From: Dimorphilus gyrociliatus | Taxonomy: Eukaryota; Annelida; Polychaeta; Dinophilidae | Direction of reading: 5' to 3' | DNA length: 64,000 nucleotides | Assembly: GCA_904063045.1 (NCBI GenBank) | Contig: CAJFCJ010000011.1 | Location: forward strand, 1,116,001 to 1,180,000 | Shown here: piece by piece, positions 38,760-48,977 of the stretch | Layout: every line of letters starts with the position of its first letter | Numbering within the stretch: the first letter of the stretch is position 1 | Notes under the pieces: model-generated | The model's database searches: none | What the model was told of the DNA's origin: nothing | The model's input: the letters and a program-made list of their open reading frames with translations, nothing else | Position numbers and translations under genes: made by a program

Positions 38760-39000
38760 GTTGCACAATTGTACAGTTTGGTCATGCATGCATATTGGAT
38801 TTTTTCTATATACATTTATGGAAATATATGTACGTACTTTCAGTATGTAGATATAATACGTGTATATATGTACGTGTATATGGTATATAAATATATATTG
38901 ATATATATGTATATATGTATATACAGTATATTTATATGTATTTATGTAGTGTGTACGTAGGTATATACGTGTGGGTTTTTGTGTGTGGAAAAAATATATA
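38760..39000. repeat. AT/GT-rich microsatellite after the zinc-finger gene
   Basis: A degenerate run of TATATG/TATAC/GTGT units lies downstream of the zinc-finger stop codon, probably in the 3' UTR or just beyond. It includes TATACAGTATA at 38920-38930. Confidence 0.7.
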
Positions 39001-39163
39001 CTTTGTTTTCTTTTATGTATATACTTCTGGAGTTTTTGCTTACTTCTTTTTTTTACTAACCCTTTTCTCTTTACTCAAAACTTAAAGAAAAGTTAGCAGT
39101 TTGTACAGTTCAAAAAACAGAGCGTGAAGTTTTTCTTCTGTCAAAATACAATGATAGGAAAAT

Positions 39164-39786
39164 TTAAGCATTTCTTTCTACAACAATTGCAGACGCTCCA
39201 TAAGTTTGAGGCTCTACCATAAGTAGACGGCAGACGTAATATGGATCGGAGGTTGACTATTAGGACAAATAATTAATAAGCGGTTGTTAAAAAAAGGTGT
39301 TGAACGTACCTTTGTCATATAGAGCCGAGCTTTTGCAGTCGCTTTCGATCCTTTAATATAAAAAACCATTTGGAAGTGCTTTACTCCATCTTTCTCAAAT
39401 TCTACATGGGTTGCCCCTCGCAACTCGCTTCTTCTGGCTCTCTCTCCATACCCGATTATAGGATCACCTAAAGCTCTCTGAACTTCATAATTTTCTCGAC
39501 ATTTTTCCAAAGCATCATTGAACAAATGTTGAACGCTCGAAGAGGAGAATAACTCTTTTAAAAGCACATAACCGATAGCTCCAAATAAACCTAATCCTAC
39601 CAAGATTACTGTACCATATGCAGCTGTCTTATTAGCTTCTTTAAATTTTTGCATTCTATTTGATAATTGCTGTTCGGAACTTTTTTGAAGTTGATTAGAC
39701 ATACAACGAAGAAGTAATGCATTTGTCAGCGATTTTCGTTGTTTAAGAATATCTCTTGTCAGATTGCACATGCGGTAACTATTCAT
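39164..39786 (-). CDS. TIMM21: TIM21, mitochondrial inner-membrane translocase subunit, 2 exons
   Basis: Exons 39786-39310 and 39256-39164 join in phase across a 53-bp intron to give 189 aa. TIM21 belongs to the TIM23 presequence translocase, where it contacts TOM and links to respiratory-chain assembly. Evidence: a basic, acid-free N-terminus compatible with a mitochondrial presequence, one membrane segment (about 60-80, TVILVGLGLFGAIGYVLLK), then the family signature ELFSSSSVQHLFNDALEKCR and an intermembrane-space domain with GYGERARRSELRG and HFQMVFYIKGS. Exon 2 supplies the last strands (DPYYVCRLLMVEP). Reading through the intron instead would truncate the domain, so splicing is preferred. 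The gene is head to head with the CHD1L homologue. Confidence 0.92.
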
Positions 39787-40084
39787 TGCTAAATATGATT
39801 AATTATCCCTTATTTCTGAGAAAACGTTTGATATACAAATAGATAGATTTTGTCGCAGCTTTCCAATTGGTTGGATGAATAAATAAGATTTTATTTATGA
39901 TATATATGTATTACTCTTTCAATAAAATAGTCTAACCTCTAGCGGTTTTAACCGGATATTTACGCATTTCGAAATGCATTCATTATTTTCGCAATGTCCA
40001 ATTAATGGACATTTCCCGCCATTGAGAAATTTGCTATATTTCGAAGTTCTTGCTAATTATTTCACGCTATTTTTCAAAACTGCT
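39787..40084. promoter_or_regulatory. bidirectional promoter TIM21 / CHD1L
   Basis: The two start codons are 298 bases apart (187 if CHD1L starts at 39974) and point away from each other. Within the gap, CCAATTGG at 39863-39870 is a palindrome that gives a CCAAT box on each strand, as in many shared NF-Y promoters; CCAAT occurs again near 39995. No TATA box is convincing for either gene. Confidence 0.5.
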
Positions 40085-43000
40085 ATGGATCAGTTGGAAG
40101 ACATAATTAAAAATACAAAATTAGACGCGAGTAATATTACAGCCATAAATGAGCAGTTTCTACCAGGTATTAACGATAAATAGTGTTAGTGAAACCTGCA
40201 TATTCTTGTTTAGCCTTATATCAACATTTATCAAGGAAAAATTATTAGAAAAAATAGTGATTACCATAAATTTATGATGAAAGATATTACATTTTGCATA
40301 TGAGCAGGTTTTAATTTTTTTAGGTATTACGTTACGAAATTATCAAGTGAATGGAATAAACTGGATAGGGAGATGTTATTCAAGAAAACAGGGTTGTATC
40401 TTGGCAGATGAGATGGGTCTTGGTAAAACATGTCAAACAATTGGATTTCTGAAACAAATTGAAGGCATACATTTTATCTTAAGTCCTCTATCTGTTTTGG
40501 ATAATTGGAAAAAAGAACTTCGCAAGTTTTGCCCAAGCAATTTCCGCATATTCTATTTCGTTGGAGACAAAGAGAAGAGAAAAGAACTAAAATCCTCTTT
40601 TAAATCCTCAAATTATCGTATTGTACTTTCAACGTACGAAATATGTTTGAAAGAGGAAGAATTTCTTCAAAGAATTAACTTTCAGTAAGTAAAAAGTATA
40701 ATATAAACCTTTCACAGATATTTTTAATGAACTAACTGTTGTTTAGAGCTATGGTAATTGATGAAGCTCATAGACTAAAGAACAAAGAATCGCTTTTACA
40801 TAAGATGCTTTTAAATTTTTCTTGTTTCCGTCTATTATTGACTGGAACACCTATTCAGAATAATCTCAACGAATTGTACAACCTTTTATCTTTTTGCAAT
40901 CCGAAGATATTTAGGCAGCACTTTGCTGAACAATTTGTTGCTGAAGCCGTACACGATAAAAGCAGACTCAAGAATATTATGGAACCATTTATGTTAAGAA
41001 GAACTAAAGGGGAAGTTTCACTAGGAATACCTCCAAAACTTGAAACTGTACTTTACCATGGTTTAACTGGAACACAGAAGAAATTATATAAAGGAATATT
41101 ACGTAAAGATCCAACAGCTTTTCAATCAAACTCAAAAGTGAACTTAATGAATATTCTCATGCAACTCAGAAAAGTCGTTGCTCATCCTTATCTATTCGAC
41201 GGAGTTGAGCCGGAACCTTTCGAAATAGGCGAACATATTGTGGATGTAAGTGGAAAACTCTTTTTGCTTGACGCACTTTTGAAAAGATTACACAATGAGG
41301 GTCATAAAGTACTCGTTTTCTCACAAATGACTCGAGTTTTGGATATATTGCAAGATTATCTTGGCTTTAGAGGTTATTCGTACGAACGTCTAGATGGATC
41401 AATCAGAGGAGAGGAACGATATTGCGGTTGTTTTTCTTTTTTGCATTATCTATTTGACGGCTGGTGTGATTTTAAACAATTATTTATGTTTTGCAGCAAT
41501 CAAAAACTTTGAAGAAGAAGACGATGTGTTTGTTTTTCTTTTATCTACCAAAGCAGGAGGAGTGGGCTTGAATCTCATTTCGGCTGACACAGTTGTTTTA
41601 TTTGATTCCGACTTTAACCCGCAAAATGATGCACAGGCTATGGCGAGAGTACACAGAATCGGTCAAGTTCGTCCGGTTCGAGTATTTAGATTAATTGGAA
41701 AAAGTACGGTTGAAGAATTGATGCTTGCTAGAGCGGAACGTAAACTAAAACTCACTGAAGAAGTAAGCGGAAGTGATGAGGACGTTGGGGATGTTTTGAA
41801 ATTTGGATTAAATAAATTGTTTTCGGATGATGAATTGTATAGAATGACCGATGAGGAACTTGATGGAATTTTAGGCGAAAGCAAGGATGGAAGGTATAGC
41901 TAAATCACTTTTTATTGTCTTGTATATATTAGGAATTAATTTAGGTGGATTTTGGATGAAGAATCAGGGAAACACAATAGGAAAGATGAAAATTCTGAAG
42001 AAACAAAGGAATCTATCTACGTTTTCGAAGGATACGATTATTCGAAAGATGGAGCTATTTTAGATGAACTTCTTAAAGATTCTAATAAACAAAATAAAGA
42101 AAAAGCAGAATTAAGTAAGCGTAACTCTGTACGAGCTCTCAGATATGGAATCGATGATTTAGAAAAAATAAAACCAATCAGGAAAAAGTTAACCAAAGAA
42201 GAAAGAAAAATAAGACAACAACAAAGATTAGAAGAACTTTGGAGGAAAAATAATTATCAATCTGTATCTGAAACTTTGGATGACTCTAGTAGTGATGAAG
42301 AGTTCGAAGAAGACCTTAATACAATTAACTATACGGTAGGAGATGTTACAAAACCGGTAATGGGCAAGTCTGACAGAGGATCTATAATAGTACAATGTGT
42401 TGATATTAATGGGAAATGGGGAAGTGGAGGTGTTTTCTCTGCACTTGATACTTTATCAAAAGGTATAGGGGAACAATACGAATTCTCAGAGAGGATGAAG
42501 GATCTATTCTTAGGCGATACTCACATCATAAAACTAAATAACGTAAAGCATATTAAACATTCTTAAAAATAATATAAATACTAATTATTATATAGAATAT
42601 AAATATACCAGAATGTTTAATGTGCTTGAAAGAAATTATACGTTGGCCTTGTAGCTTGTCAAGATAAAAAGCGTCAGGTAAAGATGGACTCGTTGGAACT
42701 TTGTCTAAAGAAGATCAAACAGGGATCCCAGCGTCTAAACTGTAGCGTCCACTTACCTCGTATTGGTTTTGGAACCCCATCCTTCAACTGGTATGGAGCT
42801 GAACGTATCATTCGGAAAATTCTCACGAATAAAGGAGTCGAAACTTGGATTTATTATTTCAAGAGAAGAAAGAGATATATTCGACAATCCAGCTCTGATG
42901 GCGATGGAGCCACCGCAGATAAAAAGAGAAAACCAAATCTTGACCTGAGTAAATTTTGCATATATTTTTACAATATAGACGAAAAACGACGATCCGAATT

Positions 43001-43211
43001 GACGAAACGCTTAATTCGTTTAAACGCCGACATTCATTCAAGTTTAGAGGATTCAACAAGTCATGTGATTGTTGATAAGTATGATGAAGACAACTTAAAC
43101 GAACTACTGGATGGATTTGATGAGTGTGTTGTTGTTAAGATAAATTGGTTGCAGCAATGTCTGGAAAAGAACGAAATTGTTAAATTATCTGACGATTACA
43201 AAGTTAGATAA
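40085..43211 (+). CDS. CHD1L: CHD1L/ALC1 chromatin remodeler with macro domain plus C-terminal BRCT, 6 exons
   Basis: Poly(ADP-ribose)-activated SNF2 remodeler. Exons 40085-40166, 40324-40684, 40747-41426, 41497-41893, 41945-42542 and 42633-43211 join in phase for 898 aa. ATPase motifs: DEMGLGKT (56-63), DEAH (153-156), [30 protein letters not shown] and ARVHRIGQ. Then a basic linker with NNYQSVSE, and a macro domain (about 625-780) with [18 protein letters not shown] and [16 protein letters not shown], as in human ALC1. Unlike vertebrate CHD1L, which ends there, about 88 further residues (811-898) read as a BRCT domain (hydrophobic first strand, [26 protein letters not shown]). The acceptor of exon 6 (TTGAAAG) is weak, but its phase and similarity support it. 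The start could also be ATG 39974 in the same frame. AATAAA is at 43244-43249. Confidence 0.93.
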
Positions 43212-45134
43212 TTTATGTTGAAGGCGTTTACTAATTACAACTTAATAAAAAAAATGAAGTACGAAAATCCATTCAAAGACTATAGTTTATAACTACAGTA
43301 CTATCTTGATAATTTTTGCACTAGTATATAATTATTACTAAAAGTACACTTAAAGCACCTATATGACAATTTTACATTTATATAAAGTGTAGCTGTATGA
43401 AAAGAGATATTGTAGCCTAAAATATACAACGTATTCTATTTATGGAATTCTCGCTTATAATGCATAGGCAAAGCCGTCAAACATCAGCTTGTTGATAAAA
43501 GACTATACTTCTACAATTAAATTGATTTGTAAAGACATTTTAATTAAATCTTTTTGTTCAGTCAGCGTTGGTGTTGTTACGACTATTAAATATTAAACTA
43601 ACTATTTAGGAATTAAAGCAACAAGCCTCTCAAGCTTTTCAAAGATGAAATTTATAACAAATGGTATCAAATTGATAAGAACGAAACAAAAAGTACGAAT
43701 AAGAAATTGAATGACAAATTGGTGAATCATAAGTTTTTTTATAGAAGAGTATGATATGCTATTTATTAAACTAGCGTTTCATATTACTGTTTATACTGTA
43801 TATATTATATGTATATATAAATTCATTTTGTTATATTATTTTGATATTTCCGAGCAAAGCTCTAAGTTTGTCACGAATTATCTTACAATATCTATAGTTA
43901 GATAAAAAAAATGTATATTCATATCAAATTATAAACTCCTAACGACTTTTAAGGTAGCTGGTTATATGAAACTTAAAATATATTATTATAAAGATTTACT
44001 CAAACACAAAGCAAGAGTGATTAAAACTTGATTAAAATATTGAATAATAGAACTTCTATTCTATTAGTTTTTCTATTGAAATTAATGACAGGATTAGTAG
44101 TCTTAAGTCACATTCGCGCGAAATCATTCTAATCGGGGCACTGTCCACTGTCAGATAACAATCCTGGTATAGAAGGTGTCAGATGAAAAATTACAGAGAG
44201 TTTAAGATGTAAAGCCAGCGGGATGAAAATGATATTTTACGGAAATATGTTGATTTACGAATTATATGAAGGAATAAGACTGAACTTGGCGAACCTGAAC
44301 CTTGATAACTATCACGATATCAACTGACAAGATATTATTTTTCAAAAATGGCGATTATGATACAAACTCTTCACTTTAGGAGGGAAAATTACATCGTGAA
44401 AAAACTGTTCTTCATCTGCAAAGATCTAAAGTATATAGGAAGGACAAGATTAACTAAATCAAAATAGTAAAAGAGTTTATGCTCAGGCCCAACAGAAACG
44501 TTTCTTTCCATAACCATAGACTGTTTATATGCAACGATTGTGTAAAGTTATTAATAAATAAGCAGTTATTCATACACATATATCTTATAAAGATTTGGTA
44601 TTATATCTAACTTGTATTTAAAGTTTCATTTACATTATTCCTTCCGTTGTAGAACTATGAATACAAGATAATTATGTAAAGATTTATCTTACATAGATGT
44701 TAAAATTAGTCTATTAAAAGAGTTTTTATTTCCTCTTCGCAATCCTTAAAATAGACCATAAATCTTTTTATTCCATTCAGCTACGTTTCCTCTTGAAAGA
44801 GATCACAAAAGGCTTGGGTTCGTTTAAGTGATTCAAGATTGTTTAAACGATAATTTTTAATTGGCAATATAAACGATGAAAGGGTTTATTGGAATTATTA
44901 AATCAAAGATTTCACTTAGTTTGTTCGTGCGTTGTGAATAGTTGAAAATATTCCCTAAGGAGCTTATCTAATTCAACATCAAAGTACGTACGGGTGTTTT
45001 ATACCAATTCAAAGAGTTCACAGTGCACAATTTGAAGTAATTAATACAATTTCATAGAATATTTCTCTCCAGATTTACTCTTGTGAATAATCTAACTAAT
45101 AGTTATCTTTTCGGCTAATTCTGGGATCTTTAAT
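43212..45134. other. intergenic, between convergent CHD1L and GPCR genes
   Basis: No gene is seen. The CHD1L poly(A) signal is at 43244-43249. TATACTGTATA lies at 43792-43802 in a short AT run. The remainder is AT-rich without open frames of note and should include the GPCR 3' UTR on the minus strand. Confidence 0.55.
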
Positions 45135-46378
45135 TCAATTTACGGTGGCAATATTGGCGTCAGTCTCTGTTGAAACTGGTTCTGCTTTATTTTTACAAAA
45201 CAGAATCTTAACAATTGCTTTTCTCATATCCTTATTGCTGAAGGCATATACGAAGGGATTAAATGTACTATTTAAATAAGTCATCCAAAAAGTTGCCGTG
45301 TATAACCTAGAATCAGAGAATAGTTGTTAAATCTATTAATTGATATAAGTTAAACTCCAACAGTGACGTCTAATCTACCAAATTTCATCAAAACAAGAGA
45401 TTTTCTTCTTATAAACTTTGTTTCAATTAGAATATATGCTAAGTTTTAACTTTAATAGATTTTTTAAGTTAATGATAGTCCATCAATATATTACTTTTCT
45501 ATATCTTAATAGAATTAGAAGGTTTAGCTATTATTACAAGTTAAAATCTCTGATTCTACGTTACTGACCATTCAGGAACCAATTTCATGTCGACAGCGCT
45601 CAAGTCGAAGATAAAATGAAAAGGAATCCAACAAACAGCATATGCAAGTACTACGTATGACAATGTAGCGAAGGCCTTTTTCTCTTTAATTCTTTTTCTT
45701 TCTACTATCTGATCATTTGTTAAAGAGCTAACAGTTCTTTTCATTTTTATTGCTACCGAGAAATAGCATACAAGAATTAAGAAACATGGTAGATGATGAC
45801 CAACAGATGCTATAAATATAACAAACTCTGGATGATTATTTGGTTCCCATTTACATACGTTAGGTTCGGTATAATCGAGACGATCTTTGATACAAGGCCC
45901 AAGCCAAACAGCTAAGACTGCTGCCCAGCATACGATAATAATGTATATAACCCTCTTTTTAGTACTATGCTATTATGAAAGAAATATATAACATTTATAG
46001 GTTTAAGGAAGAATAAGAGCAAATCATACAAACCTGTTTATATTGTATTGGTCTCTTTACAGCCCATAGCCTGTCAACTGAAATGGACACTAATGTGAAT
46101 ACGCTTGCAAAAGTCATTCCATAATCAAAAAAAATCCAAACTCCACACATAAATTCACCAAATGGCCAGTAACCAAGTATAACATCAAAAGTATAAAAAC
46201 TCATTGCAGTCAAAGCAACTGCAGCATCGGTAATAGCTAAATTGATCAGATAAAATGTGAACGTGGTCCGTAATTTCTTCGTCATGAAAAACGCAATTAA
46301 TACAACTAAATTACCCCATAGAGTAATTATAGTAGTACAACTAAGGAATAAACCAAGAACAACGGTACTTGCTTTCAT
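45135..46378 (-). CDS. class A GPCR, amine / muscarinic-histamine-like, 3 exons
   Basis: Exons 46378-46034, 45969-45569 and 45306-45135 join in phase to 305 aa with seven membrane segments. Class A hallmarks: WGNLVV (TM1), NLAITDA (TM2), Cys in GEFMCGVW paired with Cys in NVCKW, DRLWAV at the TM3 end, CWIPFHF (TM6), NSTFNPFVYAF (TM7). The Asp-Tyr in FFDYGMTFASVF is the amine-binding Asp3.32, and with KEKKAFATLS before TM6 it points to muscarinic or histamine H3-like amine receptors. The loop between TM5 and TM6 is short. The DRY motif is DRL. The extracellular N-terminus is nearly absent in this model: the frame closes shortly upstream of 46390, so a first coding exon further upstream is likely. 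Ligand cannot be assigned. Confidence 0.85.
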
Positions 46379-46425
46379 TCTCACTTTCAAATAATATCCA
46401 TTGTTGAGACATCTTCTAAATAATG

Positions 46426-46442
46426 ATCACCAGGGGGCACTA
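46426..46442 (+). promoter_or_regulatory. CTCF-like motif
   Basis: ATCACCAGGGGGCACTA fits the vertebrate CTCF core CCACCAGGGGGCGC with few differences. It lies just upstream of the first recognised GPCR exon, about 360 bases from the next CTCF-like site. Confidence 0.45.
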
Positions 46443-46784
46443 AAAAAGTTTTACGTTGTTTTCATTATCACGTTACCCCTTATCACTAGAGATTATTGGA
46501 CAAGGTATGATTACTGTTTACTCTGAAGATTACCAATTTTCTTTTATTTCATTATTGCTAGTGACATTAAAAATCTATTATGTTATCATTTGGGAATATG
46601 AAAAAATGATCTTTATCTTTTAAGAAGAGATTTATCTTGCATCCATAACATTCATCTTTTCGCATGACTTTTCCCCCCTTGTTGTTTCTATTGCACTATT
46701 GCACCCACAAAGCAACAAACTTGTATCTTCTCTATATTCTTAAAGTATAATAACATGTAAAGATTCTTCAATTAGCTAAAGTAT

Positions 46785-46801
46785 CGACACTAGATGGCGC
46801 T
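46785..46801 (+). promoter_or_regulatory. CTCF-like motif, best match in window
   Basis: CGACACTAGATGGCGCT contains ACTAGATGGCGCT, which agrees with CTCF core CCASYAGRKGGCRS at nearly every position. It lies between the GPCR and the divergent receptor gene. Confidence 0.5.
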
Positions 46802-47686
46802 TTGTAAATACGCCCTGTACTCAAAACAGGGATAATTTTCAAGTTAGAGCCGGTCTTGTGTAATTTACAATACTTATTTAACCTAATATTCCAAATTTCG
46901 CTTCTTCATTATGAAGATTCTTTTCGGGAATGACGTTTAGTTTCCTTTCCGAAAGGCTTCAGGCTATACAGTGATGTTGGAGTCTAGAAAATTTGTACAA
47001 AGTAGATGAACTGATCAGAAGACACATAGTAAGGAAGGATGTAAAAGAAAAGCGGGAGACATTCTAGTCACATAAATAAGGCTCACGATAATACAGCCTT
47101 TATGCGTACAACAGCAAACTATTTGTCACTGTCATACGAAAAACTGAAATTGCATTAAATATAGGCCTATTTATAGCTTTTGTGACAGAAAATGAAATAT
47201 CTAAGCTTTAAGAGTAGTTAATAATAAGAATAAATAATGTTAAGTGTTCGATATGGTTAAGAAGCGCCTTGTGAAAAGTTTTAAACGAGTTTTAATCTTA
47301 ATTATCGACAAATACGGTATTATTCTGTAATTCTTACTATATTTATTACTTTTATATAATAAAAGGAAGAGGCAATTAATAAAGTTTTATCTACTCTCTT
47401 TTATATTTTATTCTATTTTTGAATGATTCAGAGAGACTTAATACAATTTTTATTATAATTTGTTTTGTCTAAGATTAACTAAATCTGCATATTAAACTCA
47501 TCAAAAGGGGTTTTGGTTAGGGATTATTATCTTGTTCGATGTCTATAAGATTTAAGATAATGAATTAGTAATCTTTCGAGTAGTCGTTAATAATTTCTGT
47601 ACTAAATCTTCCAATAATCAATAGTAATATTTCTAATAAACTAGATCAATTTTAGTAATTTTACCGGAAAAGGATTAATTGAAGAG

Positions 47687-47717
<31 letters not shown>

Positions 47718-48747
47718 TTAGATAGATAGACAGATAGATATCGACATAGAGAGGAGGAGAAAGAGACAGAGAAAGTGGAGAAATATTCACCTTCCTGTAT
47801 TCTCATCTTCGAAGGTAAGAGGCAACTTAAAACTCGCTTAAAATGACTAAATAAATGCAAATTTCTATAGGTAATTAAATGAAAGCAAGTTTATATTTTT
47901 TAAGAAATTATTCTACTAAGAAGAGATAAAAATAATAGAATTTAAATACTTCAATATGCTTTAATAGCGATGTTTAATTAATAATAAACATTAGCACATG
48001 TTACGGTTATTTATTATGTCTATAACATTTACCTATCTAATGGAATTTTTATTAAAAATCTTACACTTTTTTCTAAATCCACAAAGGGATTAACCAAAAT
48101 AATAACAATACAGATGGCGTTAGGTAAAGCATTTTAATCCTATATGTAACGGGAAATCATGTATTACCGGAGTAAAAAGGAGTGGTAAATAGATACGAGA
48201 AAGGAAAGTTACTTTCGAAGAGAGAAGTAAAATTATCTAGAAATATCTCACTTTCAAAAAATTACAAGGTATTAGAATAAGAACGTTTCTGAAGCTGCTG
48301 ATAGCGTTAGTAAATATAGAATAATGAAAGAGAAGGATAGTAGAAAAGAGGGTGGAGCTAATTTTTTTTTTCGGTTGGGAATAGAAAAGAGTATTCGACT
48401 ACTTTAATAGGAGAATACTAAGCAAGATTAAACTAAAAGAGCGTTTATTTATACAAACTAGCCAATAAACATAACGCGTACAAAAAAAAAACGCAAAAAT
48501 GGCACGTGTCTACATCACTCACTCAACTCGTTGCAGTCTGGTGAGCGGCACGGTTCTCTCCCTTCTCTCTATGTATACTTTATATATGCAGTTCCTACGG
48601 TTTCTGGCCGACTTTTGCAGTTAAAAATCTTACGAAGAGGAAAAGAAAGAGAAGAAAGAAAAAATTTTGTGTTGGAGCTCTAAAAGCCCGAAAAGAAGAG
48701 AGAGAGAACTGTCTGTGAACGAGTGAGAAAAATAAAGGCTAAGGCTG

Positions 48748-48748
48748 C

Positions 48749-48779
<31 letters not shown>

Positions 48780-48804
48780 ATATATACATATGTATGGATA
48801 AATA

Positions 48805-48837
<33 letters not shown>

Positions 48838-48890
48838 AATTTATATATTTATATATTACATATAAAAATTTCTAAAATTGCATATATATA
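48748..48890. repeat. AT microsatellite in receptor 5' region
   Basis: Long TA runs (about 48750-48775 and 48818-48835) and degenerate AT sequence occupy the bases directly before the receptor start codon, so they are probably transcribed as 5' leader or lie in the promoter. Confidence 0.85.
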
Positions 48891-48977
48891 TATTCATAGT
48901 GAAGAATCTGGATCAAAGGGACAAAGATAAGATTTTAGGAAAGACTATAGAATATATGTCAAATATATAGGGAAAAT

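Larger units (their letters stand above)
46379..48977. other. intergenic, divergent between GPCR and Cys-loop receptor
   Basis: No complete gene is seen. Contents: two strong CTCF-like sites (46426-46442, 46785-46801) and a weaker one (CAGATGGCGTTAG, 48111-48123), one TAGGCCTA (47162-47169), a GA microsatellite (about 47690-47717), a possible TATA element near 48577, and a large AT microsatellite (48748-48890) just before the receptor start codon. A missing 5' exon of the GPCR may lie here. Confidence 0.5.

Noticed and set aside
46379-46440. Alternative frame starting ATG TCT CAA as the GPCR N-terminus
   Set aside because: It is out of frame with TM1 and would need an unsupported splice.
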